From Streptococcus iniae (GTDB lineage: Bacteria; Bacillota; Bacilli; Lactobacillales; Streptococcaceae), in assembly GCF_030732225.1 (NCBI RefSeq), contig NZ_CP132230.1:1578001-1642000 (forward strand): DNA of 64,000 nucleotides. The letters run 5' to 3'. The translations under genes were made by a program, and so were the position numbers. The notes beneath the pieces were generated by a model. It ran no database searches. It had not been told where the DNA came from and saw nothing but the letters and a program-made list of their open reading frames with translations. Each line of letters opens with the position of its first letter. Within the stretch, counting starts at the first letter, position 1. Shown piece after piece: positions 28,659 through 37,643 of the stretch.

Positions 28659-30026
28659 ATGAAAGAAAAAAACAGATATATCGTCATTGGCTTTATGCTT
28701 TTTGCACTTTTTTTTGGTGCCGCAAATCTCATTTATCCTGCATTTTTAGGATTGTACTCTGGAAAAAACCTTCTTTGGTCTATTCTTGGTTTTTGTTTGA
28801 CAGGTGTTTCACTTCCCCTTCTAGGTGTTATTGCTATTTCAACATCTGGAGCAGAAGATGTTAATGAATTGGCTAGACCTATCTCTAAAGGTTATGCCTT
28901 AGCTTATTCAGCTGTACTTTATTTATCAATTGGACCTTTTTTTGCTATCCCAAGAACAGGAGCTACTTCTTATGCTGTAGGAATTGCCCCGATTTTAGGG
29001 AACCATTTTGAAATTAAAGCTCTTTATGCCATTTTATTTTTTGGACTTTCTTATTTTCTTGCCATTCGTCCAAGTAAATTAGCTGAAAATATTGGAAAAT
29101 TTTTAACACCGACCTTACTTTTAGTTATTGGTCTTCTCATTATTGTATCTTATATTCATCCCGCTGGAGACCTTGGTAGTGCATATAATTCAGGAGAAGG
29201 TATTAACAACGCTTTTAAAGATTTTCCATTTATGGCTGGTCTGATACAGGGTTATGGAACCATGGATGCCCTTGGTTCACTGGTCTTTTCAATTCTTGTT
29301 ATAGAAGCCACAAAGCAATTTGGTGCCACTACTAAAAAAGAAATCAACAAGACAACCTTGATTTCTGGACTCATTGCAATTCTCTTACTTGCTTTTGTTT
29401 ACATCTTTATTGGTCGTATTGGAGCAACGTCGCAAAGCCTCTTTACCTTTTCTAATGGACTATTCACATGGAATAATGATCCTGTTAACGGTGGGCAATT
29501 GCTTAGTCACGCTTCTTATTTCTATCTTGGCCGACTTGGCCAAACCTGCTTAGCTATCGTTATCTTTTTAGCTTGCCTCACAACCTCTACTGGTTTAATT
29601 ACTGCCAGTGCTGACTTTTTCCACAAACTCATACCAAAAGTATCCCATATTATGTGGGCTAGTATGTTTACATTAGTTTCTGCATTTTTCTACTTTGGCG
29701 GACTTGATGTTATCATCAAATGGTCAGCACCAGTACTTTTTCTTCTTTACCCTCTAACGATTGCACTTATTGCACTTGTTTTAGGACAAAAATGCTACAA
29801 CAATCATCACTCCGTTTATAAATCAACTATTATCTTAACTGCCATCCCAGCAGTTTATGATGCTTTATCAACCTTATCAATGATGACCAAATTATTTGTT
29901 CTACCACATTTCCTTGACCATTTCTTTAAAGATTTGGTTCCTCTAGGGCAGTTTTCACTAGGCTGGATTAGCTTCGCTATCATGGGATTTCTGATAGGAC
30001 TCATACGTCTTAAACTAAAAAAATAA
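28659..30026 (+). CDS. brnQ: branched-chain amino acid:cation symporter BrnQ
   Basis: A 455-residue LIVCS-family carrier with about 12 membrane segments: the start FMLFALFFGAANLIYPAFLG, the conserved GPFFAIPRTGATSYAVG loop, and QGYGTMDALGSLVFSILV. It imports Leu, Ile and Val with Na+ or H+. AAAAAAGGGAATA precedes the ATG, a weak ribosome site. It is divergent from sstT. A terminator hairpin follows at 30075-30113. Confidence 0.93.
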   Translation: MKEKNRYIVIGFMLFALFFGAANLIYPAFLGLYSGKNLLWSILGFCLTGVSLPLLGVIAISTSGAEDVNELARPISKGYALAYSAVLYLSIGPFFAIPRTGATSYAVGIAPILGNHFEIKALYAILFFGLSYFLAIRPSKLAENIGKFLTPTLLLVIGLLIIVSYIHPAGDLGSAYNSGEGINNAFKDFPFMAGLIQGYGTMDALGSLVFSILVIEATKQFGATTKKEINKTTLISGLIAILLLAFVYIFIGRIGATSQSLFTFSNGLFTWNNDPVNGGQLLSHASYFYLGRLGQTCLAIVIFLACLTTSTGLITASADFFHKLIPKVSHIMWASMFTLVSAFFYFGGLDVIIKWSAPVLFLLYPLTIALIALVLGQKCYNNHHSVYKSTIILTAIPAVYDALSTLSMMTKLFVLPHFLDHFFKDLVPLGQFSLGWISFAIMGFLIGLIRLKLKK

Positions 30027-30074
30027 GCTAAGTAGCTGCTGATTTTTAAAATTGGTCACAAGAAAAAACTTATG

Positions 30075-30113
30075 AAACCAATTTCCTAAATAGAATAGAA
30101 GATTGGTTTTTTT
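30075..30113 (+). terminator. terminator after brnQ
   Basis: AAACCAAT (30075-30082) and ATTGGTTT (30102-30109) form an eight-pair stem with a 19-base loop and a run of T residues to 30113. Confidence 0.7.
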
Positions 30114-30146
30114 ATGTCATTGAAGTCTTGTGCCCGTCAAAAATAT

Positions 30147-30230
30147 CATGTCATTTTTGACAATAGATTAGACTCTCTTTTACCTTACTTAAGATAAAGA
30201 AGAGGCTTGAAACCATTTAATACAGGCTAA
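30147..30230 (-). pseudogene. relic of an IS3-family transposase 3' part
   Basis: Two short blocks match the IS3 orfB at 50183-51025: TCATTTTTGACAATA resembles TCATTTTTAACAATA near 50265, and TGAAACCATTTAATACAGGC resembles TGAAACCATTCAATACAGGC near 50348 (coding for ACIEWFH). The order and spacing agree apart from a deletion of about 30 bases. No frame remains. The rest of the 30114-30265 interval shows nothing else. Confidence 0.55.
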
Positions 30231-30265
30231 GCTTATTTCCAATGCTTAAGCTTTTTGATCATCAT

Positions 30266-30315
30266 AAAACACTGCTGAAGAATGCTAGTTAACTAGCATT
30301 CTTCAGCAGTGTTTT
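30266..30315. terminator. 50-bp perfect palindrome downstream of metP
   Basis: Two 25-base arms (30266-30290 and 30291-30315) are exact reverse complements meeting at GTTAAC. Both edges carry TTTT or AAAA, so it can terminate transcription from metP on the minus strand and from the plus side. A perfect stem this long without a loop is unusual for a plain terminator. Confidence 0.75.
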
Positions 30316-30358
30316 TCTACTCTTTCATTTGTGGACTATGGTGTCATTAGCTTATTTT

Positions 30359-31048
30359 TTATTTGTGACTGAACTTAAGTGTCAACCTATCTCCTAAAAA
30401 CTGAATGGCAAAGATTAATAGCAGAATTAATAATGTTGCTACCCACGTCACATCGTTATTAAAACGATTATAGCCGTAAGAAATTGCAACGTTTCCTAAA
30501 CCTCCTGCCCCAATAGCTCCTGCCATTGCTGTTTCCCCAACCAAAGAAATCAAAGTAACTGTAGACACACGAATTAAATCTGGTAAGCCTTCACTCAAGT
30601 AAACCTTAACAATATCCATAAAAGTTGCTCCTGAAGCTTGGGCAGCTTCGATGACCCCTTTATCTAATTCTGAGAAAACCACTTGTACTTGACGTGCAAA
30701 AAATGGAAACGTCGCAAAGGTCAAAGGGACTAAAGCAGCAGTTGCCCCTAGTGTTGTTCCCATAATCAGGAAGGTAAAACTTGCTAAAATCGCAATTAAA
30801 ATAACAAAAGGTATCGCGCGGAAAATTGATGTTACTTTATCTAAAACCCAAGATACCTGTTTATTCTCAATGACACCTCCTGGTCCCATTAAAACCAACA
30901 TCAGTCCTAAAAACAAGCCGATTGCCCCACCAATAATAAAAGGCAAAATAGTCATATAGATAGTATTCCAGATAGCTAATCCCCAACCAGCATCTCCAGA
31001 CCAACCCAATTCATAAACGTTTGGTAAATATTTTTGTATCACTTCCAC
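30359..31048 (-). CDS. metP: methionine ABC transporter permease
   Basis: A 229-residue MetI-type permease with five membrane segments and the EAA loop EAAQASGATFMDIVKVYLSEGLPD that contacts the ATPase. It forms the D/L-methionine importer with MetN and MetQ. It begins four bases after metN and ends the operon at the 50-bp palindrome. Complete for the family. Confidence 0.93.
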   Translation of the reverse strand: MEVIQKYLPNVYELGWSGDAGWGLAIWNTIYMTILPFIIGGAIGLFLGLMLVLMGPGGVIENKQVSWVLDKVTSIFRAIPFVILIAILASFTFLIMGTTLGATAALVPLTFATFPFFARQVQVVFSELDKGVIEAAQASGATFMDIVKVYLSEGLPDLIRVSTVTLISLVGETAMAGAIGAGGLGNVAISYGYNRFNNDVTWVATLLILLLIFAIQFLGDRLTLKFSHK

Positions 31049-31051
31049 TTT

Positions 31052-32116
31052 CTATTCTCCCTTCTTTAAAATCGCCACATGGACGCCTGCTTGTTCTAAA
31101 CTCACTTGCGCTGCTTCAACATTATTTGCTTGTCCTTCAAGGACAACAACCATTTCACCGACCGGTGTATCTTCTAAGATTTCAATATTACCATAGAGAA
31201 TATTTGCAGTTACATCAAATTGACTATAGATATGATTAATCATAGGTTCATCTGTTGAAGCTCCCGCATATTTTAAGAGAGCTAAGACAGCATTTTGGGG
31301 GAGATTGATAACAACTTCTTGTTGATTAATTTTTTCCATAGCTTCATCAATTCCGGTAGCTGTGGAAATAAATTCTTGTGTTAAAGCCTCTTTAGGGTTT
31401 GTAAAAATACTCAGAACAGACCCTTCCTCAATTAATTGGCCATTTTGCATGACTGCAACACGATTACAAATATCTTTTACAATCTGCATTTCATGGGTTA
31501 TCATAACAATTGTTAGTCCTAATTTACGATTTAAATCTTGTAATAAAGCTAAAATTTGTTTGGTTGTTTTAGGATCCAGAGCCGATGTTGCTTCATCTGA
31601 AATTAAAATTTTCGGGTCATTAGCAAGTGCACGCGCAATAGCAACCCGCTGTTTTTGCCCCCCTGATAATTGCGATGGGTAATTGTCTGCTCGATCAGAT
31701 AAACCAACTAAATCTAGTAAATCAGCAACTTTTTGAGCAATAGCATCTTTGGATAAGGTTGAATGCCTCAAGGCAAAGGCCACATTTTCACGTGCCGTCT
31801 TTTGAGACATCAAATTGAAATGTTGAAAAATCATGCCAATGTCATGTCTTTTATGTCGCAACTCTTTAGCTGACAATTGTGTTCTTCTATCCGCAAAGGT
31901 GACATCACCGTCAATAGTAATCTTACCAGCCGTTGGCACTTGTAACAAATTTATAACTCTGACTAAGGTTGACTTTCCTGCACCAGAATAACCAACGATA
32001 CCATAGATATCTCCTTGATTAATGTGGACAGTCACATCACGCACAGCCTGAATCTCTTTCTTTTTTTGTTGAAAAGTGATATCAATGTGATCTAATTGAA
32101 TAATGGCTCTACTCAT
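31052..32116 (-). CDS. metN: methionine ABC transporter ATP-binding protein
   Basis: A 354-residue ATPase with Walker [43 protein letters not shown], Walker [13 protein letters not shown] and H-loop MITHEMQIV. The last 80 residues (about 270-354) form the NIL regulatory domain, which in MetN senses methionine and inhibits transport. It overlaps the upstream peptidase gene by eight bases. Confidence 0.95.
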   Translation of the reverse strand: MSRAIIQLDHIDITFQQKKKEIQAVRDVTVHINQGDIYGIVGYSGAGKSTLVRVINLLQVPTAGKITIDGDVTFADRRTQLSAKELRHKRHDIGMIFQHFNLMSQKTARENVAFALRHSTLSKDAIAQKVADLLDLVGLSDRADNYPSQLSGGQKQRVAIARALANDPKILISDEATSALDPKTTKQILALLQDLNRKLGLTIVMITHEMQIVKDICNRVAVMQNGQLIEEGSVLSIFTNPKEALTQEFISTATGIDEAMEKINQQEVVINLPQNAVLALLKYAGASTDEPMINHIYSQFDVTANILYGNIEILEDTPVGEMVVVLEGQANNVEAAQVSLEQAGVHVAILKKGE

Positions 32117-33485
32117 AACTTTTAATTAACTCCTCTATCAAGTGTATATGTGTGCAATAATCATCAATTGACACATTCTCATCGCCTGCATGATCGCGAC
32201 TATCGTTATTGCCTAAACCAAAGGAAACCATTGGAACTTCTAAAGCCTGAAAAACCGTGTGCATTGGACCTGTCCCTGCTGAGGTTGGTAACAAACTTAA
32301 TCCCTTATCATAATGCTTTTTTAACACTGCAATCAAATGCTCTATTTCCGATGAAGTAAGGTCACTACGATAGCTCTCTTCTCCCAAGGTGTAAGTGATT
32401 TTTAAAGCATTAAAGCCCTGTTGATATAAATACTCTTTAACAGCTTCAAAGACCTCTTTAGGTTTTAAACCTGGAACCAATCTTATTTCCATTTTTGCTG
32501 ATGCCTTACTGGGAATAATTGTCTTGACACCTTGTCCCAAATACCCTGATTGAAGCCCCTGAATGGTTAGTGACGGTTCAAAATAGTACCTTTTCAAAAA
32601 GGATTTCCTGTCTGATTGTAACATAGGCAGCTGTAAGCCGTAAAGCTTTTCTAAGAGCACTTCATTTTCTAAAGCATAGCTTTCAATCAACTCTAACTCC
32701 CTTTGATTGGGTTGAACACAGTGATCATATAGGGCTTTTATAGCAATTGAGCCATCTTTTTCTCGAAGGCTACTTAAAGCCTCTATTAAATACCAAGTAG
32801 CAGATTCAATAACACCGCCATACTTTGAATGAATATCACTAGTTGCACTATCAACTTCAATGTCAAAGGTGACTATTCCTTTATTGCCCCCAGTTAATTC
32901 CAGTTGATTTTTTTCGTTGCGAATCCCTTGTTCCCAAATCAAAAGATCTGCCTTATCTAATTTGTCTTTGTAGCTTTCTAAGTAATGCTCTAAGTCAACA
33001 GAAGCAGATTCTTCTGCTCCTTCCATGATAAAAATAATATTAACCGGTAACTCTCCATAAGTAGCCAAATAGTTTTCGACAGCACTTAATCTTGCAATAA
33101 TATGACCTTTATCATCATCAACACCACGCGCATACATAAAATCGTCTCTAATAGTTAATGAAAAAGGGTCACTAGTCCATAGCTGATCACTGTCTGCTGG
33201 AACTGTATCATAATGATTGTAAAAAATAATTGTTTTGGCCGATGCCTTATGACTATTAAAACTAGCAAGTAAAAAGGGAGCCTTGTAAGTCTCATCAAGA
33301 ATAACTTGCGCACCTGCTGCTTCAAAAATACTTTTTAAATAGGTTGCTGCTTCTTTCAAGCCAATGTCTTGTGCAAAAATAGAAGGTTGTGCAATTAATT
33401 CCTGTAATTTTCGAAGATTAGATTGAACAATACTATTATTCCAATAGCTATCCAGCAGCAGTCTATTATTACTTTCTTTGGTCAT
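32109..33485 (-). CDS. M20-family peptidase/dipeptidase in methionine operon
   Basis: A 458-residue zinc peptidase of the M20 (ArgE/DapE/CPG2) fold: [15 protein letters not shown] and [10 protein letters not shown] provide metal ligands and the catalytic base appears as [11 protein letters not shown] dimerisation domain lies at about 200-340. The linkage metQ-M20-metN-metP is conserved in streptococci as I recall, suggesting cleavage of methionine-containing or acylated substrates after import; the substrate is inference. Start ATG 33485 follows AAGGAGAGAG. Confidence 0.88.
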   Translation of the reverse strand: MTKESNNRLLLDSYWNNSIVQSNLRKLQELIAQPSIFAQDIGLKEAATYLKSIFEAAGAQVILDETYKAPFLLASFNSHKASAKTIIFYNHYDTVPADSDQLWTSDPFSLTIRDDFMYARGVDDDKGHIIARLSAVENYLATYGELPVNIIFIMEGAEESASVDLEHYLESYKDKLDKADLLIWEQGIRNEKNQLELTGGNKGIVTFDIEVDSATSDIHSKYGGVIESATWYLIEALSSLREKDGSIAIKALYDHCVQPNQRELELIESYALENEVLLEKLYGLQLPMLQSDRKSFLKRYYFEPSLTIQGLQSGYLGQGVKTIIPSKASAKMEIRLVPGLKPKEVFEAVKEYLYQQGFNALKITYTLGEESYRSDLTSSEIEHLIAVLKKHYDKGLSLLPTSAGTGPMHTVFQALEVPMVSFGLGNNDSRDHAGDENVSIDDYCTHIHLIEELIKSYE

Positions 33486-33545
33486 TTCGCTCTCTCCTTA
33501 ATGAGAAATGACGTGCTTGATTAACACGTCACCTCTTATTTCACA

Positions 33546-34391
33546 TTACCAAACAGCAATATCAATTCCGTTAGATGTTTTATCAACTACTTTTTTAACA
33601 TCATCTGTATGATAAACCTTAACTAACTTGTTAATTGCATCTGCTTTATCTGATTTTTTCCAATCTTTCTTACCTGCAATAACATTAATCCATTGGTTTG
33701 TATTTTTATCAACAGCTTCTTTGTAAAGTGATGTTTTGTAATCAATTTTTGCTGGAACCGCAAAACTATTATTAACAATTGCAGCATCTGCTGATGTCAG
33801 TGAACGTGCTGTTTGACTAGCATCTAATTCTTTAATGTCTAAGTCTTTTTTATTCTCCGTCACGTTAGCAATTGTTGCTAATTTTTCACCTGAAACATTC
33901 AATTTAATTAAACCAACTGCTTCAAGTAGGTAAAGGGCTCTACTTTCATTTGTTGCATCGTTTGGAACTGCAATTTGTGCACCTTTAGGAAGATCCTCGA
34001 CTGTTTTGTATTTTGCCTTACCTTTTTGATCAGTACCAGAGAAGAGATGAATTGGACTGATATAAGTGTCAGCAATTGCAACCAAATTTTCTTTATTTTC
34101 TTTATTCCAGTTATTTAGGAAGTTATAATGTTGGAAAGCATTAATATCAACCTCACCATTTGCAACTGCCTTATTAGGTTGAGAGTAGTCTGTGAATTCT
34201 TTGTACTTAAGTGTAATATTTTCTTTTTTCAGTAACTCTTCAATTTTATCCCAACGGGCTTGATCAGAATCTGTCTTTGTAATAACCCCTACTGTAAGTG
34301 TATTTTTATCATCTTGTTTTCCTGAGCAGGCCACAAGTAAGGTTGACACTGCTACAAGTCCTAATAGGCTAAATAATTTATTGACTTTCAT
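33546..34391 (-). CDS. metQ: methionine-binding lipoprotein
   Basis: A 281-residue NlpA-family binding protein. The signal peptide ends in the lipobox LVAC at Cys22, followed by GVITKTDSDQARWDKIEELL and YSQPNKAVANGEVDINAFQHYNFL, the conserved methionine pocket regions. The protein delivers methionine to MetNP on the outer membrane face. It leads the operon, and a promoter (-10 TAGAAT at 34423-34428, -35 TTGATA at 34446-34451, 17 apart) and a MET-box lie upstream. Confidence 0.94.
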   Translation of the reverse strand: MKVNKLFSLLGLVAVSTLLVACSGKQDDKNTLTVGVITKTDSDQARWDKIEELLKKENITLKYKEFTDYSQPNKAVANGEVDINAFQHYNFLNNWNKENKENLVAIADTYISPIHLFSGTDQKGKAKYKTVEDLPKGAQIAVPNDATNESRALYLLEAVGLIKLNVSGEKLATIANVTENKKDLDIKELDASQTARSLTSADAAIVNNSFAVPAKIDYKTSLYKEAVDKNTNQWINVIAGKKDWKKSDKADAINKLVKVYHTDDVKKVVDKTSNGIDIAVW

Positions 34392-34422
34392 TTGTTTTCC
34401 TCTTTTCCTTTAACATGTTATT

Positions 34423-34451
34423 ATTCTATCTCATTTAGGTATAGTTATCAA
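34423..34451 (-). promoter_or_regulatory. metQ promoter
   Basis: On the minus strand TTGATA (34446-34451) and TAGAAT (34423-34428) have a 17-base spacer, 31 bases before the metQ ATG. The MET-box lies 22 bases upstream of the -35. Confidence 0.75.
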
Positions 34452-34472
34452 ATTGGAAAAAACTAGGTTTTT

Positions 34473-34491
34473 ATATAGTTTTAAACTATAT
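34473..34491. promoter_or_regulatory. MET-box (MtaR/MetR-type LysR operator)
   Basis: A 19-base palindrome, ATATAGTTTTAAACTATAT, contains the exact streptococcal MET-box TATAGTTTnAAACTATA described for the LysR-type methionine regulator (MtaR/MetR). Its place about 60 bases before the metQ start site suits activation of the methionine operon when methionine is low. The regulator itself is not in this window. Confidence 0.85.
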
Positions 34492-34501
34492 CTAGTGAGG
34501 C

Positions 34502-34529
34502 AAAAATTTCCTTAGCATGACTAAGGAAA
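34502..34529 (-). terminator. terminator after amino-acid binding protein gene
   Basis: On the minus strand TTTCCTTAG and CTAAGGAAA (34507-34529, loop TCATG) form a nine-pair stem followed by TTTTTG. It separates the binding-protein gene from metQ. Confidence 0.85.
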
Positions 34530-34539
34530 TGAATTGTAC

Positions 34540-35373
34540 TTATTTTGCTTCTGGAAGCTTCAAATCATTTGCTTTTGGAACATAATCACCGCCAAGATAT
34601 TCCTTAGCAATCTTGCTTAATGTCCCATCTTTAGCTAAAACTTTCAGACGTTTGTTAACAAAAGTTTGCAAGTCTTTTTGATCTTGACCAAAGATAAAGT
34701 AAATAAATGGTTGCTCTTTTGACTCTAATGGAATGGTTTTAAGGTTATTTAACCCCTGATTTTCAATGATCGCATTTACTGTTGGCGCATCAAAGATTTT
34801 AAAGTCTGCTTTGCCTTGACTGAGATTTGAAAGCATTTGGGTAATATTTTCATTGGTAAATTTTAATTCAACAGGGTTATTTGCATTTTGCTTGTTAAAG
34901 TCAGCTAATTGTAGTGCTGTTGTCGTTCCTTGAACAACTTGTGTTGAATGCCCTTTAATATCATTATAAGTCTTAATATCACTGTCTTTTGGAACAACTA
35001 AAACAGATGGTGTTGACCCTGTTGGGTAGGAATAAAGGTATTTTACAGAACGTTCTTTATTAAAGCTAATGTTATTACCTGCCATCTGAAATTTACTTGA
35101 ATCTAAGCCCGTAAAAATAGAAGACCATTCTGTTTTCTTGAAGTCAACTTTATAATCCTCAGACCCTTTAAAAACAGCCTTAGCCACTTCTATGTCATAC
35201 CCACTCAACTGACCTTCTTTTTCAAATGAAAATGGCGCTGTTGTTCCTACTGTTGCAAAATGAACCACTTCTTTATCGGATTTCGTTGTTGATTTATCTG
35301 CCCCACAAGCTACTAACAAGCCTACTGTTGCAAAGGCAAGCAAAACTGTGGAATATTTTTTAAGTGTCATCAT
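34540..35373 (-). CDS. polar amino-acid ABC transporter substrate-binding lipoprotein
   Basis: The 277-residue protein has a lipobox LVAC (Cys at 23), then a periplasmic-binding fold of the polar amino acid (family 3) type with GQLSGYDIEVAKAVFKG and KTEWSSIFTGLDSSKFQMAGNNIS. The frame extends 43 codons further upstream, but AAGGAG lies six bases before the ATG at 35373. The homologous gene before metQ in pneumococcus was linked to cystine or other amino acid uptake; the ligand is unproven. No permease or ATPase lies beside it, so it may share others. Confidence 0.85.
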   Translation of the reverse strand: MMTLKKYSTVLLAFATVGLLVACGADKSTTKSDKEVVHFATVGTTAPFSFEKEGQLSGYDIEVAKAVFKGSEDYKVDFKKTEWSSIFTGLDSSKFQMAGNNISFNKERSVKYLYSYPTGSTPSVLVVPKDSDIKTYNDIKGHSTQVVQGTTTALQLADFNKQNANNPVELKFTNENITQMLSNLSQGKADFKIFDAPTVNAIIENQGLNNLKTIPLESKEQPFIYFIFGQDQKDLQTFVNKRLKVLAKDGTLSKIAKEYLGGDYVPKANDLKLPEAK

Positions 35374-35400
35374 ATGTCTCTCCTTACTTATATTAAAACT

Positions 35401-35454
35401 ATTATAACATCTCATTATTCCTTTGACCAATACTAAACTAATATCACAGTGATA
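35401..35454 (-). promoter_or_regulatory. promoter with 13-bp dyad for amino-acid binding lipoprotein
   Basis: On the minus strand TTGGTC (35425-35430) and TATAAT (35401-35406) have an 18-base spacer. Twelve bases upstream of the -35 is the perfect dyad TATCACAGTGATA at 35442-35454, a possible regulator site I cannot assign. Confidence 0.6.
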
Positions 35455-35512
35455 ATCAAATAATATCAAAAAAAGACATTCAAAGGCTTGAAATGTCTTC
35501 ATTTGTTAATGA

Positions 35513-36229
35513 TTAAAAATCAGCAACGTTATGGTATACCTTTTGAACATCATCGTCTGATTCCAAAGCATCAATTAATTTTTCAAAAGTTTCTAAATCA
35601 TCACCATCTAAAGTTACTTCTGATTGTGGAATCATTTCAAGTTCCGTTACTTGGAACTCAGCAATACCTGAATCACGAAGAGCTTTAATCCCTTTATGCA
35701 GATCAGTTGGTGCCGTATAAACTGTAATAGAGCCTTCTTCAGCTTCAACATCATCTACTTCTACATCTGCTTCAAGCAATAATTCAAAAATGGCATCAGC
35801 ATCATCGCCAGCAAAAACAATAACCCCTTTTTTGTCAAAAAGGTAAGATACAGAACCTGATGCACCCATATTCCCACCATTTTTACCATAAGCAGTACGA
35901 ACATTGGCTGCTGTACGGTTAACATTTGACGTCAAAGTATCAACAATAATCATTGAGCCATTTGGTCCAAAACCTTCGTAACGTCCTTCAACAAAGGTTT
36001 CATCAGTATTTCCCTTAGCTTTGTCAATAGCTTTATCAATAACATGCTTTGGTACTTGAGCTTGTTTCGCACGATCAATAACGAATTTAAGTGATGAATT
36101 TGTTTCTGGATCTGGATCACCCTGCTTAGCTGCTACATAAATTTCTACACCAAATTTAGCATAAACCTTTGAAGTTGCACCATCTTTAGCAGTTTTTTTA
36201 GCAACAATATTTGCCCATTTACGTCCCAT
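35513..36229 (-). CDS. YebC/PmpR-family transcriptional regulator
   Basis: A 238-residue protein of the YebC type, start [20 protein letters not shown] with the conserved N-terminal basic segment, [20 protein letters not shown], and [20 protein letters not shown]. YebC proteins affect DNA-binding or, as shown more recently, translation of proline-rich motifs; function here is uncertain. GGAGATTCC precedes the ATG. It is transcribed toward the amino-acid transporter gene and appears monocistronic. Confidence 0.9.
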   Translation of the reverse strand: MGRKWANIVAKKTAKDGATSKVYAKFGVEIYVAAKQGDPDPETNSSLKFVIDRAKQAQVPKHVIDKAIDKAKGNTDETFVEGRYEGFGPNGSMIIVDTLTSNVNRTAANVRTAYGKNGGNMGASGSVSYLFDKKGVIVFAGDDADAIFELLLEADVEVDDVEAEEGSITVYTAPTDLHKGIKALRDSGIAEFQVTELEMIPQSEVTLDGDDLETFEKLIDALESDDDVQKVYHNVADF

Positions 36230-36367
36230 TGGAATCTCCTCTAAATTATCTTTTTATGATTAAGCTCTTAAATTAATAGAGCTAAACTTATCTTTAACTC
36301 TATTATTATAGCACTTTGAAAAGCTTTGGTAAAATGGAAATTTAAATTCTTATTTGGCATTTAAACA

Positions 36368-36453
36368 GCAAATAAATTTTGTGTTGAGCTCTTATTTAAG
36401 TAATAACTGAGCAAATAAATTTTGTGTTGAGCTCTTATTTAAGTAATAACTGA
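36368..36453. repeat. 43-bp tandem duplication over a gene end
   Basis: The unit from GCAAATAAATTTTGTGTTGA to AATAACTGA occurs at 36368-36410 and again at 36411-36453, followed by the start of a third (GCAA). The second copy contains the stop codon of the PH-domain gene at 36435, so the first copy duplicates its last codons and early 3' end. Confidence 0.95.
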
Positions 36454-36800
36454 GCAATTAAATGGTCAAATTGACGTACATTAATATCACGTTTAAGGTT
36501 GATTTTGATGTGTCCTGCGCGTGTCCAAAGTTCAACCTCTGAATTTAAATCAAATGTCCCAGCATTCTCTGTTGACCACATATTAATGGAAGAATAGGGT
36601 AATGAATATATTTCACTTTTTTTACCTGTTAAACCCTGAACATCCTTTACAATTAGCCGGCGATCAGTGAAAACTGCAGTATCACGAATTGTTTTATAGG
36701 CAGCAATAGCTTTTTCACCATCGACCAAAATCTCCTGAATATCATTTGGAATTGGTGTTTCAGAAATAAACGTCCATTGTAATAACCCTAGATCTGCCAT
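36435..36800 (-). CDS. bacterial PH-domain protein
   Basis: A 121-residue protein resembling the bPH domain (YokE/DUF1696-type) from its alternating strands: EILVDGEKAIAAYKTIRDTA, VFTDRRLIVKDVQGLTGKK and SEIYSLPYSSINMWSTEN, and a C-terminal helix. Such domains are oligomeric and of unknown ligand. GGAGGTTTTCAT precedes the ATG. Its last codons lie in a 43-bp tandem duplication (36368-36453). It may follow the MerR-type gene in one transcript. Confidence 0.75.
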   Translation of the reverse strand: MADLGLLQWTFISETPIPNDIQEILVDGEKAIAAYKTIRDTAVFTDRRLIVKDVQGLTGKKSEIYSLPYSSINMWSTENAGTFDLNSEVELWTRAGHIKINLKRDINVRQFDHLIAQLLLK

Positions 36801-36845
36801 ATGAAAACCTCCTTTTATATTTATTAGTTATCATATCATGCACTC

Positions 36846-37562
36846 TTATTTTTGACAATAACTTGCAATAGCTTGACCAACAAAAGCTGCAGTTCCACGA
36901 CCTCCCATATGATCAATCCTTGTTTGAAACCTTTTATCCATTGTATACATGATGCCTAGATTTGATAATATATCATTATTACAATTATAGAAATGATCAC
37001 TAATATAGTTTTGTAAGGTACCAACCTGTTCTTGAACAAGTAGATTTGATGGACTAAGATGTTGAAGAGAACCAAATTTTTTAAATATTTGATTCATATC
37101 AATAGTAATCTGCTTCTCATCTAACTGTTCTGCAAGTATCTCATATTCCTTAAAATATGAACCTTCACCCCAACGTTCCTTAGCCTCTTTTTGATAGGCT
37201 TCTAATTCTGATTTATCATATGCTTTAAATGTCATTTCACTTTCTCCTTCTTGTAACTTTTTAACGTGTTGAATAAGTTGAGTCAATTGTTTTTGTCGTA
37301 ATTCTAATAAACAAATGTGATCTTCTAGTGCTTTATAGCGGCTATAACTAGGGTTATCAAGAATTTCCTTAATTGTTTTCAAAGGAAATTCAAGTTCTTT
37401 AAAAAGAAGAATCTCTTGTAAGCGACAATAAACATCCTTATCATAATAGCGGTAACCATTTTCTCCAATCAAACTTGGTTTTAACAAGCCAATCTGGTCA
37501 TAGTAATGTAAAGCTCTGATACTAACACCTGCTATTTGGCTAACCTCTTTAACGGTTTTCAT
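36846..37562 (-). CDS. MerR-family regulator with TipAS domain
   Basis: A 238-residue protein. Residues 1-70 form a MerR winged helix (VKEVSQIAGVSIRALHYYDQ, EILLFKELEFPLKTIKEILD), a linker coiled coil follows, and residues 115-238 form a TipAS domain (YQKEAKERWGEGSYFKEY, RIDHMGGRGTAAFVGQAIAS), which in TipAL binds thiopeptide-type antibiotics. It should autoregulate from its 19-base-spacer promoter at 37588-37618. GGAGGAAAT lies just before the ATG. The ligand is not known here; downstream PH-domain gene may be a target. Confidence 0.88.
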   Translation of the reverse strand: MKTVKEVSQIAGVSIRALHYYDQIGLLKPSLIGENGYRYYDKDVYCRLQEILLFKELEFPLKTIKEILDNPSYSRYKALEDHICLLELRQKQLTQLIQHVKKLQEGESEMTFKAYDKSELEAYQKEAKERWGEGSYFKEYEILAEQLDEKQITIDMNQIFKKFGSLQHLSPSNLLVQEQVGTLQNYISDHFYNCNNDILSNLGIMYTMDKRFQTRIDHMGGRGTAAFVGQAIASYCQK

Positions 37563-37587
37563 TATATTTCCTCCTTGAGTTAACTTA

Positions 37588-37618
37588 AGTATAAACTATC
37601 ACGTAATGTTAGAGTCAA
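37588..37618 (-). promoter_or_regulatory. MerR-type promoter with 19-base spacer
   Basis: On the minus strand TTGACT (37613-37618) and TATACT (37588-37593) are 19 bases apart, the over-long spacer that MerR proteins untwist. The spacer has the imperfect dyad CTAACATTACGTGATAG. It lies 25 bases before the start of the regulator gene. Confidence 0.75.
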
Positions 37619-37643
37619 GCCTAAAATAAAAATCCAATTAATT

